A DNA stretch of 64,000 nt from Aristolochia californica (Eukaryota; Streptophyta; Magnoliopsida; Piperales; Aristolochiaceae), in contig JARWKL010000005.1 of the NCBI GenBank assembly GCA_029961685.1, forward strand, positions 14,040,164-14,104,163, written 5' to 3'. Each line of letters opens with the position of its first letter. Positions within the stretch are counted from its first letter, which is position 1. Positions 38,708 to 50,756 of the stretch are shown piece by piece. The position numbers and the translations under genes were made by a program. The notes beneath the pieces are model-generated. The model was not told where the DNA came from. It searched no databases and saw only the letters and a program-made list of their open reading frames with translations.

Positions 38708-40708
38708 TGACTTATGGATTGGGAGTCAACACTCAGTTAAAAATTTCCCGACGATTGCAAAACCTGATATATAAGAACTAAAAAGAGATTACTATCCCTA
38801 AAAATTACAGACACTCCTTGGAATTATCTCTCTCTAAATTTGTGCATTGTGCATTTCCATTTTAGATGTACTCATTTTTCTTAAATAAAAACTTTGAGTT
38901 TTCGGTCTCCCTTCATCCCGTAAACCAAAAATGCAAATAGATCACCACAAAATGAAAATTTTAGAGTTTATGTTTGGAAAAATTTTAAATCAATAACAAA
39001 TGTAAGTAAAGAAAATTTATTCACATAACACAAATGAACCCAAAAGTTTTGCTGTCCTAGTTTGGGAAATTCCACCAGTTCAACCCTAACAGCTTGGAAT
39101 TTTATAAGAATGAGATTTCTTCCACACATGCTTTAAAAATGGAAATGCATGCTTCAAACGTGTTAAAGATGCAAATCACTTATGGATCAAAACCTTTTGA
39201 AGAGAATGATAAACGTTCATTAAATTCTAAAGTGAACGTGCGGTGGGATAATTGCCTGAGTCAAACTAGCCACTATTTTGCCCTTTTACAAAAAGCTGAC
39301 CTAACGATCATAGATGATTGTAAAGTGATTTATCATGCGTTACGGGCTATATTACCATATGAAATGACTTTTGGATTGGGAGTCAACACTCAGTTAAAAA
39401 TTCCTCGATGATTGCAAAACCTGATATATAAGAACTAAAAAGAGCTTACAATCCCTAAAAATTACAGACACTCCTTGGAATTATCTCTCTCTACATTTGT
39501 TCATTGTGCATTTCCATTTTAGATGTACTCATTTTTCTTAAATTCTTTGAATTTTCTGTCTCCCTTCATCCCGTAAACCAAAAAGGCAAATAAATCACCA
39601 CAAAATGAAAATTTTAGAGTTTATGTTTGGAAAAATTTTAAAAAAATAACAAATGTGAGTAAAGAAAATTGTTTCTCACACCACAAATGAACCCAAAAGT
39701 TTTGCTGTCCAAGTTTGGGAAATTTCACCCGTTCAACCCTAACAGCTTGGAATTTTATAAGAATGAGATTTCTTCTACACATGCTTTAAAAATGGATATG
39801 CATGCTTCAAACGTGTTAAAGATGCAAATCACATATGGATCAAAGCCTTTTGAAGAGAATGATAAACGTTCATTAAATTCTAAAGTGAACGTGCGGTGGG
39901 ATAATTGCCTGAGTCAAACTAGCCACTATTTTGCCCATTTAGAAAAAGGTGACCTAACGATCATAGATGATTGTAAAGTGATTTATCATGCGTTACGGGC
40001 TATTTTAACCTAAGAAATGACTTATGGATTGGGAGTCAACACTCAGTTAAAAATTCCCCGACGATTGCAAAACCTGATATATAGGAACTAAAAAGAGCTT
40101 ACAATCTCTAAAAAGTACAGACACTCCTTGGAATTATCTCTCTCTAGATTTGTGCATTGTGCATTTCCATTTTAGATGTACTCATTTTTCTCAAATTAAA
40201 ACTTTGAGTTTTCGGTCTCCCTTCATCCCGTAAACCAAAAATGCAAATAGATCACCACCAAATGAAAATTTTAGAGTTTCTGTTTGGAAAAATTTTAAAT
40301 CAATAACAAATGTAAGTAAAGAAAATTTATTCACATAACACAAATGAACCCAAAAGTTTTGCTGTCCTAGTTTGGGAAATTCCACCACTTCAACCCTAAC
40401 AGCTTGAAATTTTATAAGAATGAGCTTTCTTCCACACATGCTTTAAAAATGGATATGCATGCTTCAAACGTGTTAAAGTTGCAAATCACCTATGGATCAA
40501 AACATTTTGAAGAGAATGACAAACGTTCATTAAATTCTAAAGTGAACGTGCGGTGGGATATTTGCTTGAGTCAAACTAGCCATTATTTTGCTTATTTACA
40601 AAAAGCTGACCTAACGATCATAGATGATTGTAAAGTGATTTATCATGCGTTACGGGCTATATTACCCTAAGAAATGACTTATGGATTGGGAGTCAACACT
40701 CAGTTAAA
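38708..40708 (+). repeat. Recent tandem block B2
   Basis: This is the direct copy of B1, with a handful of differences (GGAAATGCAT versus GGATATGCAT, GATTGCAAAACC versus GATTCCAAAACC, CACTTCAACCC versus CAGTTCAACCC). Similarity ends near 40,708, where CTTCCCGAGGATAGC replaces TTTCCCGACGATTGC. Confidence 0.92.
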
Positions 40709-41000
40709 AACTTCCCGAGGATAGCAAAACCTGATATATAAGAACTAAAAAGCGTTTACAATCCCTAAAAATTACAGACACTCCTTGGAATTATCTCTCT
40801 CTAGATTTGTGCATGGTGCATTTCCATTTTAGATGTACTTATTTTTCTTAAATAAAAACTTTGAGTTTTCGGTCTCCCTTCATCCCGTAAACCAAAAATG
40901 CAAATACATCACCACAAAAAGAAAATTTAAGAGTTTTTGTTTGGAAAAGTTTTAAAACAATAACAAATCTGAGTAAGGAAAATTTATTCACACACCACAA

Positions 41001-41405
41001 ATGAACCCAAAAGTTTTGCTGTCCAAGTTTGGCAAATTCCACCAGTTCAACCCTAACAGCTTGGAATTTTATAAGAATGAGATTTCTTCCACACATGCTT
41101 TAAAAATGGATATGCATGCTTCAAACGTGTTAAAGATGCACATCACCTATGGATCAAAACCTTTTGAAGAGAATGACAAACGTTCATTAAATTCTAAAGT
41201 GAACGTGCGGTGGGACAATTGCCTGAGTCAAACTAGCCATTATTTTGCCCATTTACAAAAAGCTGACCTAACGATCATAGATGATTGTAAAGTGATTTAT
41301 CATGCGTTACGGGCTATATTACCCTATGAAATGACATATGGATTTGGAGTCAACACTCAGTTAAAAATTCCCCGACGATTGCAAAACCTGATATATAAGA
41401 ACTAA
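41001..41405 (+). other. Longest satellite open frame (134 codons)
   Basis: It begins ATGAACCCAAAAGTTTTG (protein MNPKVLLSKFGKFHQF) and runs through the usual 108-codon frame. In this unit the usual stop TAA is TAT (ILPYEMTYG...), so it reads another 26 codons to a stop after LIYKN. The post-stop stretch is also open in most neighbouring units, which explains the length. I recognise no domain, signal peptide or membrane segment. The same frame in adjacent units carries stops, shifts and many amino-acid changes, so I regard it as a chance feature of the satellite rather than a gene. Confidence 0.3.
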
Positions 41406-41450
41406 AAAGAGCTTACAATCCCTAAAAATTACAGACACTCCTTGGAATTA

Positions 41451-43070
41451 TCTCTGTCTAGATTTGTGTGTTGTGCATTTCCATATTAGATGTACTCATT
41501 TTTCTTAAATAAAAACTTTGAGTTTTCGGTCTCCCTTCATCCCGTAAACAAAAAATGCAAATAGATCACCACAAAATGAAAATTTTAGAGTTTATGTTAG
41601 GAAAAATTTTAAAACAATAACAAATGTAAGTAAAGAAAATTTATTCACACACCACAAATGAACCCAAAACTTTTGCTGTCCAAGTTTGGGAAATTCCACC
41701 AGTTCAACCCGAACAGCTTGGAATTTTATAAGAATGAGATTTCTTCCACACATGCTTTAAAAATGCATATGCAGCTTCAAACATGTTAAAGACTCAAATC
41801 ACCTATGGATCAAAACCTTTTGAAGGGAATGACAAACGTTCATTAAATTCTAAAGTGAACGTGCGGTGGGATATTTGCCTGAGTCAGACTAGCCATTATT
41901 TTGCCCATTTACAAAAAGCTGACCTAACGATCATAGTTGATTGTAAAGTGATTTATCATGCGTTACGGGCTAGATTACCCTAAGAAAGGACTTATGGATT
42001 GGGAGTCAACACTCAGTTAAAAATTCCCCGACGATTGCAAAACCTGATTTATAAGAATTATAAAGAGCTTACAATCCCTAAAAATTGCAGACACTCCTTG
42101 CAATTATCTCTCTCCACATTTGTGCATTGTGCATTTCCATTTTAGATGTACTCATTTTTCTTAAATAAAAACTTTAAGTTTTCGGTCACTCTTCATCCCG
42201 TAAACAAAAAATGCAAATACATCACCACAAAATGAAAATTTTAGAGTTTTTTTTTAAAAAATTTTAAAAAATAAGAAATGTGAGTATAGAAAATTTATTC
42301 ACACACCACAAATGAACCCAAAAGTTTTGCTGTCCAAGTTTGGGAAATTCCACCAGTTCAACCCTAACAGCTTGGAATTTTATAAGAATGAGATTTCTTC
42401 CACACATGCTTTAAAAATGGATATGCATGCTTCAAACGTGTTAAAGATGCAAATCACCTATGGATCAAAACCTTTTGAAGAGAATGACAAACGTTCATTA
42501 AATTCTAAAGTGAACGTGCGGTGGGATATTTGCCCGACTAAAAGTAGCCATTATTTTGCCAATTTACAAAAAGCTGACCTAACGCTCATAGATGATTGTA
42601 AAGTGATTTATCATGCGTTACGGGCTATATTACCCTAAGAAATGACTTATGGATTGGGAGTCAACACTCAATTAAAAATTCCCCGACATTGCAAAACCTG
42701 CTATATAAGAACTAAAAAGAGCTTACAATCCCTAAAAATTACAGACACACTTTGGAATTATCTCTCTCTACATTTGGGTATTGTGCATTTCCATTTTAGA
42801 TGTACTCATTTTTCTTAAATAAAAACTTTGAGTTTTCGGTCTCCCTTCATCCCGTAAACCAAAAATGCAAATAGATCACCACAAAATGAAAATTTTAGAG
42901 TTTATGTTTAGAAAAAATTTAAAACAATAACAAATGTAAGTAAAGAAAATTTATTCACACACACAAATGAACCCAAAAGTTTTGGTGTCCGAGTTTGGGA
43001 AATTCCACCAGTTCAACCCTAACAGCTTGGAATTTTATAAGAATGAGATTTCTTCGACACATGCTTTAAA
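41451..43070 (+). repeat. Older block D1, related to 44,074-45,690
   Basis: About 2.5 units share private changes with sequence 2,623 bp (four units) to the right: TCTGTCTAGATTTGTGTGTT, ATGCATATGCAGCTTCAAAC (short form of the ATGCATGC block), AAAGACTCAAATC, AAAGTAGCCATT, a one-base loss giving CCCCGACATTGC, ATTTGGGTATTG, TTGGTGTCCGAG and TTCTTCGACACATG. The copies have diverged at many sites, so this is an older duplication than A, B or C. Confidence 0.75.
42312..42638 (+). other. Representative 108-codon satellite frame
   Basis: About twenty right-arm units keep this frame from ATGAACCC to the stop after RAILP. Examples begin at 23,292, 25,262, 27,233, 30,518, 45,594 and 50,191. It is fairly basic and hydrophilic and shows no known motif. 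Frame retention mainly reflects how recently the units were copied. Two common single-base states decide the length: TTACGG extends it, while TAACGG (left arm and some right-arm units) stops it six codons earlier. No codon-level conservation is evident by eye. Transcription is unknown. Confidence 0.3.
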
Positions 43071-44073
43071 AATGGATATGCATGCTTCAAACGTGTTAAA
43101 GATGCAAATCACCTATGGATCAAAACCTTTTGATGAGAATGACTAACGTTCAATATATTCAAAAGTGAATGTGCGGTGGGATATTTGCCTGAGTCAAAGT
43201 AGCCATTATTTTTCCCATTTACAAAAAGCTGACCTAACGATCATAGATGGTTGTAAAGTGATTTATCAAGCGTTACAGGCTATATTACCCTAAGAAATGA
43301 CTTATGGATTGGGAGTCAACACTCAGTTAAAAATTCCCTGACGATTGCAAAACCTGACTTATAAGAACTATAAAGAGCTTACAATCCCTAAAAATTATAG
43401 TCACTCGTTGGAATTATCTCTCTCTACATTTGTGCATTGTGCATTTCCATTTTAGATGTACTCATTTTTCTTAAATAAAAACTTTGAGTTTTCGGTCTCC
43501 CTTCACCCCGTAAACCTAAAATTCAAATAGATCACAACAAAATGAAAATTTTAGAGTTTATGTTTGGAAAAATTTTAAAACAATAACAAATGTAAGTAAT
43601 GAAAATTTATTAACACACCACAAATGAACCCAAAAGTTTTGCTGTCCAAGTTTGGGAAATTCCACCAGTTCAACCCTAAAAGGTTGGAATTTTATAAGAA
43701 TGAGATTTCTTCCACACATGCTTTAAAAATGGATATGCACGCTTGAAACGTGTTAAAGATGCAAATCAACTACGGATCCAAACCTTTTAAAGAGAATGAT
43801 AAACGCTCATTAAATTCTCAAGTGCACGTGAGGTGGGATATTTACCTGAGTCAAATGAGCCATTATTTTGCCCACTTACAAAAAGCTGACCTAACGATCA
43901 TAGATGATTGTAAAGTGATTTATCATGCGTAACGGGCTATATTACCCTAAGAAATAACTTATGGATTGGGAGTCAACACTTAGTTAAAAATCCCCCGACG
44001 ATTGCAAAACCTGATATATAAGAACTAAAAAGAGCTTACAATCCCTAAAAATCACAGAAACTCCTTGGAATTA

Positions 44074-45690
44074 TCTCTGTCTAGATTTGTGTGTTGTGCA
44101 TTTCCGTTTTAGATGTGTTCATTTTTCTTAAATAAAAACTTTGAGTTTTCGGTCTCCCTTCATCCCGTAAACCAAAAATGCAAATAGATCCCCCCAAAAT
44201 GAAAATTATAGAGTTTATGTTAGGAAAAATTTTAAAACAATAACAAATGTTAGTAAAGAAAATTTATTCACACACCACAAATAAACCCAAAAGTTTTGCT
44301 GTCCAAGTTTGGGAAATTCCACCAGTTCAACCCGAACAGCTTGGAATTTTATAAGAATGAGATTTCTTCCACACATGCTTTAAAAATGCATATGCAGCTT
44401 CAAACATGTCAAAGACTCAAATCACCTACGGATCAAAACCTTTTGAAGAGAATGACAGACGTTCATTAAATTCTAAAGTGAACGTGCGGTGGGATGTTTG
44501 CCTGGGTCAAACTAGCCATTATTTTGCCAATTTACAAAAAGCTGACCTAACGATCATAGATGATTGTAAAGTGATTTATCATGCGTTACGGGCTATATTA
44601 CCCTAAGAAATGACTTATGGATTGGGAGTCAACACTCAGTTAAAAATTCCCCGACGATTGCAAATCCTGATTTATAAGAATTATAAAGAGCTTACAATCC
44701 CTAAAAATTATAGACACTCCTTGGAATTATCTCTCTCTACATTTGTGCATTGTGTATTTCCATTTTAGATGTACTCATTTTTCATAAATAGAAACTTTGA
44801 GTTTTCGGTCACCCTTCATCCCGTAAACCAAAAATGCAAATAGATCACCACAAAATGAAAATTTCAGAGTTTATTTTTTAAAAAATTTTTAAAAAATAAG
44901 AAATGTGAGTATAGAAAATTTATTCACACACCACAAATGAACCCAAAATTTTTGCTGTCCAAGTTTGGGAAATTCCACCAGTTCAACCCTAACAGCTTGG
45001 AATTTTATAAGAATGAGATTTCTTCCACACATGCTTTAAAAATGGATATGCATGCTTCAAACGTGTTAAAGATGCAAATCACCTATGGATCAAAACCATT
45101 TGAAGAGAATGACAAACGTTCATTAAATTCTGAAGTGAACGTGCGGTGGGATATTTGCCTGAGTAAAAGTAGCCATTATTTTGCCCATTTACAAAAAGCT
45201 GACCTAACGATCATAGATGATTGTAAAGTCATTTATCATGTGTTACGGGCTATATTACCCTAAGAAATGACTTATGGATTGGGAGTCAACACTCAGTTAA
45301 AAATTCCCCGACATTGCAAAACCTGATATATAAGAACTAAAAAGAGCATACAATCCCTAAAAATTATAGACACACTTTGGAATTATCTCTCTCTACATTT
45401 GGGTATTGTGCATTTCCATTTTAGATGTACTCATTTTTCTTAAATAAAAACTTTGAGTTTTCGGTCTCCCTTCATCCCGTTTAACCAAAAATGCAAATAC
45501 ATCACCACAAAATGAAAATTTTAGAGTTTATGTTTAGAAAAATTTTAAAACAATAACAAATGTAAGTAAAGAAAATTTATTCACACACCACAAATGAACC
45601 CAAAAGTTTTGGTGTCCGAGTTTGGGAAATTCCACCAGTTCAACCCTAACAGCTTGGAATTTTATAAGAATGAGATTTCTTCGACACATG
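44074..45690 (+). repeat. Older block D2, related to 41,451-43,070
   Basis: This is the partner of D1 at an offset of about 2,623-2,627 bp, with the same CCCCGACATTGC deletion (near 45,306) and ATGCATATGCAGC short form (near 44,388). Limits are estimated from the last shared private variants. Confidence 0.75.
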
Positions 45691-48600
45691 CTTTAAAAAT
45701 GGATATGCATGCCTCAAACGTGTTAAAGATGCAAATCACCTATGGATCAAAACCTTTTGAAGAGAATGACAAACTTTTATTAAATTCCAAAGTGAACGTG
45801 CGTTGGGATATTTGCCTGAGTCAAACTAGCCATTATTTTGCCCATTTACAAAAAGCTGACCTAACGATCATAGATGATAGTAAAGTGATTTATCATGCGT
45901 TACGGGCTATATTACCCTAAGAAATGACTTATGGATTGGGAGTCAACACTCAGTTAAAAATTCCCCGACGATTGCAAAACCTGATATATAAGAACTAAAA
46001 AGAGCCTAAAATCCCTAAAAATTACAGACACTCTTTGGAATTATCTCTCTCTACATTTGTGCATTGTGCATTTCCATTTTAGATGTACTCATTTTTCTTA
46101 AATAAAAACTTTGAGTTTTCGGTCTCCTTTCATCCCGTAAACCATAAATGCAAATAGATCACCACAAAATGATAATTTAAGAGTTTATGTTTGGAAAAAT
46201 TTTAAAACAATAACAAATGTAAGTAAAGAAAATTTATTCACACACCACAAACGAACCCAAAAGTTTTGCTGTCCACGTTTGGGAAATTCCACTAGTTCAA
46301 CCCTAACAGCTTGGAATTTTATAAGAATGAGATTTCTTCCACACATGCTTTAAAAATGGATATGCATGCTTCAAACGTGTTAAAGACACAAATCACCGAT
46401 GGATCAAAACCTTTTGAAGAGAATGACAAACGTTCATTAAATTCTAAAGTGCACGTGCGGTGGAATATTTGCCTGAGTCAAACTAGCCATTATTTTGCCT
46501 ATTTACAAAAAGCTGACCTAATGATCATAGATGATTGTAAAGTGATTTATCATGCGTTACGGGCTATATTACCTTAAGAAATGACTTATGGATTGGGAGT
46601 CAACACTCAGTTAAAATTTCCCCGACGATTGCAAAACCTGATATATAAGAACTAAAAAGACCTTACAATCCCCAAAAATTACAGACACACTTTGGAATTA
46701 TCTCTCTCTACATTCGTGCATTTTTCATTTCCATTTTAGATGTACTCATTTTTCTTAAATAAAAACTTTCAGTTTTCGGTCTCCCTTCATCCCGTAAACC
46801 AAAAATGCAAATAGATCACCACAGAATGAAAATTTAAGAGTTTATGTTTTTAAAAAATTTTAAAAAATAAGAAATGTGAGTAAAGAAAATTTATTCACAC
46901 ACCACAAATGAACCCAATAGTTTTCCTATCCAAGTTTGGGAAATTCCACCAGTTCAACCCTAACAGCTTGGAATTTTATATGAATGAGATTTCTTCCACA
47001 CATGCTTTAAAAATGGATATGCATGCTTCAAACTTGTTAAAGATGCAAATCACTTATGGATCAAAACCTTTTGAAGAGAATGACAAACGTTCATTAAATT
47101 CTAAAGTGAACGTGCGGTGGGATATTTGCCCGAGTCAAACTAGCCATTATTTTGCCCATTTACAAAAAGCTGACCTAACGATCATAGATGATTGTAAAGT
47201 CATTTATCATGCGTTACGGGCTATATTACCCCAAGAAATGACTTATGGATTGGGAGTCAACGGTTAGTTAAAAATTCCCCGACGATTGCAAAACCTGATT
47301 TATAAGAAATAAAAAGAGCTTACAATCCCTAAAAATTACAGACACTCCTTGGAATTATCTCTCTCTACATTTGTGCATTGTGCATTTCCATTTTAGATGT
47401 ATTCATTTTTCTTAAATAAAAACTTTGAGTTTTCGGTCTCACTTCATCCCGTAAACCAAAAATGCAAATAGATCACCACAAAATGAAAGTTTTAGAGTTT
47501 TTGTTTGGAAAAATTTCAAAACAATAACAAATGTAAGTAAAGAAAATTTATTCACACACCACAAATGAACCCAAAAGTTTTGCTGTCCAAGTTTGGGAAA
47601 TTCCACCAGTTCAACCCTAACAGCTTGGAATTTTATAGGAATGAGATTTCTTCCACACATGCTTTAAAAATGGATATGTATGCTTCAAATGTGTTAAAGA
47701 GGCAAATCACCTATGGATCAAAACCTTTTGAAGAGAATGAAAAACGTTCTTTAAATTCTAAAGTGAACGTGCGGTGGGATATTTGCCTGGGTCAAACTAG
47801 CCATTATTTTGCCCATTTACAAAAAGCTGACCTAACGATCATAGGTGATTGTAAAGTGATTTATCATGCGTTACAGGGTATATTACCCTAAAAAATGACT
47901 TATGGATTGGGAGTCAAAACTCAGTTAAAAATTCCCCAACGATTGCAAAACCTGATATATAAGAACTAAAAAGAGCTTACAATCCCTAAAAATTATAGAC
48001 ACTCTTTGGAATTATCTCTCTCTACATTTGTGCATTGTGCATTTCCATTTTAGATGTACTCATTTTTCTTAAATAAAAACTTTGAGTTTTCGGTCTCCCT
48101 TCATCCCGTAAACCAAAAATGCAAATAGATCACCACAAAATGAAAATTTTAGAGTTTATGTTTGGAAAAATTTTAAAACAATAACAAATGTAAGTAAAGA
48201 AAATTTATTCGCACACTACAAATGAACACAAAAGTTTTGTTGTCCGAGTTTGGGAAATTCCACCAGTTCAACCCTAACAGCTTGAAATTTTATAAGAATG
48301 TGATTTTTTCGACACATGCTTTAAAAATGGATATGCATGCTTCAAACGTGTTAAAGATGCAAATCACCTATGGATCAAAACCTTTCTAAGAGAGTAACAA
48401 ACGTTCATTAAATTCTAAAGTGAACGTGCGGTGGGATATTTGCCTAAGTCAAACTAGCCATTATTTTGCCCATTTACAAAAAGCTGACCTAATGATCATA
48501 GATGATCGTCAAGTGATTTATCATGCGTTACGGGCTATATTACCTGAAGAAATGACTTATCGATTGGGAGTCAACACTCAGTTAAATATTCCCCGACGAT

Positions 48601-48919
48601 TGCAAAACCTGATATTTAAGAACTAAAAAGAGCTTACAATCCCTAAAAATTATAGACACTCTTTGGAATTATCTCTCTCTACATTTGTGCATTGTGCATT
48701 TCCATTTTAGATGTACTCATTTTTCTTAAATAAAAACTTTGAGTTTTCGGTCTCCCTTCATCCCGTAAACCAAAAATGCAAATAGATCAACACAAAATGA
48801 AAATTTTAGAGTTTATGTTAGGAAAACTTTGAAAACAATAACAAATGTAAGTAAAGAAAATTTATTGACACACCACAAATGAACCCTAAAGTTTTGCTGT
48901 CCGAGTTTGGGAAATTCCA

Positions 48920-49795
48920 CCAGTTCAACGCTAATAGCTTGGAATTTTATAAGAATGAGATTTCTTCCACACATGCTTTAAAAATGGATATGCATGCTTC
49001 AAACGTGTTAAAGATGGAAATCACCTATGGATCAAAACCTTTTGAAGAGAATGACAAATGTTCATTAAATTCTAAAGTGAACGTGCGGTGGGATATTTGC
49101 CTCAGTCAAACTAGCCATTATTTAGCCTATTTACAAAAAGCTAACCTAACGGTCATAGATGATGGTAAGTGATTTATCATGCGTTACATGCTATATTACC
49201 CTAAGAAATGACTTATGGATTGGGAGTCAACACTCAGTTAAAAATTCCCGACGATTGCCAAACCTGATTTATAAGAACTAAAAAGAGCTTACAATGCCTA
49301 AAAATTACAGACACTCCATGGATTTATCTCTCTCTACAATTGTGCATTGTATATTTCCATTTTAGATGTACTCATTTTTATTAAATAAAAACTTTGAGTT
49401 TTCAGTCTCCCTTCATCCTGTAAACCAAAAATGCAAATAGATCACCACAAAATGAAAATTTTAGAATTTATGTTTTAAAAAAATTTAAAAAAATAAAAAA
49501 TGTGAGTAAAGAAAATTTATTCACACACCACAAATGAACTCAAAAGTTTTGCTGTCCAAGTTAGGGAAATTCCACCAGTTCAACGCTAATAGCTTGGAAT
49601 TTTATAAGAATGAGATTTCTTCCACACATGCTTTAAAAATGGATATGCATGCTTCAAACGTGTTAAAGATGGAAATCACCTATGGATCAAAACCTTTTGA
49701 AGAGAATGACAAATGTTCATTAAATTCTAAAGTGAACGTGCGGTGGGATATTTGCCTCAGTCAAACTAGCCATTATTTAGCCCATTGACAAAAAG
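48920..49795 (+). repeat. Adjacent units sharing a private tract of about 220 bp
   Basis: From about 48,920-49,125 and again 49,575-49,780 the two neighbouring units share TTCAACGCTAATAGC, AAGATGGAAATCACC, GACAAATGTTCATT, TGCCTCAGTCAAAC and CATTATTTAGCC, none of which is usual. Outside this tract they differ (TATTTACAAAAAGCTAAC versus CATTGACAAAAAGCTGAC, and different leaders). A short copied tract such as gene conversion is the simplest reading. Confidence 0.7.
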
Positions 49796-50756
49796 CTGAC
49801 CTAACGATCATAGATGATTGTAAAGTGATTTATCATGCGTTACGGGCTATATTACCCTAAGAAATGACTTATGGATTGGGAGTCAACACTCAGTTAAAAA
49901 TTCCCCGACGATTGCCAATCCTGATTTATAAGAACTAAAAAGAGCTTACAATCCCTAAAAATTACAGACCCTCCTTGGAATTATCTCTCTCTACATTTGT
50001 GCATTGTGCATTTCCATTTTAGATGTACTCATTTTTCTTAAATAAAAACTTTGAGTTTTCGGTCTCCCTTCATCCCGTAAACCAAAAATGCAAATAGATC
50101 ACCACAAAATGAAAGTTTTAGGGTTTATGTTTGGAAAAATTTCAAAACAATAACAAATGTAAGTAAAGAAAATTTATTCACACACCACAAATGAACCCAA
50201 AAGTTTTGCTGTCCAAGTTTGGGAAATTCCACGAGTTCAACCCTAACAGCTTGCAATTTTATAAGAATGAGATTTCTTCCACACATGCTTTAAAAATGGA
50301 TATGCATGCTTCAAACGTGGTAAATTTGCGAATCACTTATGGATCAAGGCCTTTTGAAGAGAATGATAAACGTTCATTAAATTCTAAAGTGAACGTGCGG
50401 TGGGATATTTGCCTGAGTCAAACTAGCCATTATTTTGCCCATTTACAAAAAGCTGACCTAACGATCATAGATGATTGTAAAGTGATTTATCATGCGTTGC
50501 GGGGTATATTACCCTAAAAAATGACTTATGGATTGGGAGTCAAAAGTCAGTTAAAAATTCCCCGACGATTGCAAAACCTGATATATAAGAACTAAAAAGA
50601 GCTTACAATGCCTAAAAATTATAGACACTCCTTGGAATTATCTCTCTCTACATTTGTGCATTGTGCATTTCCATTTTAGATGTACTCATTTTTCTTAAAT
50701 AAAAACTTTGAGTTTTCTGTCTCCCTTCATCCCGTAAACCGAAAATGCAAATAGAT

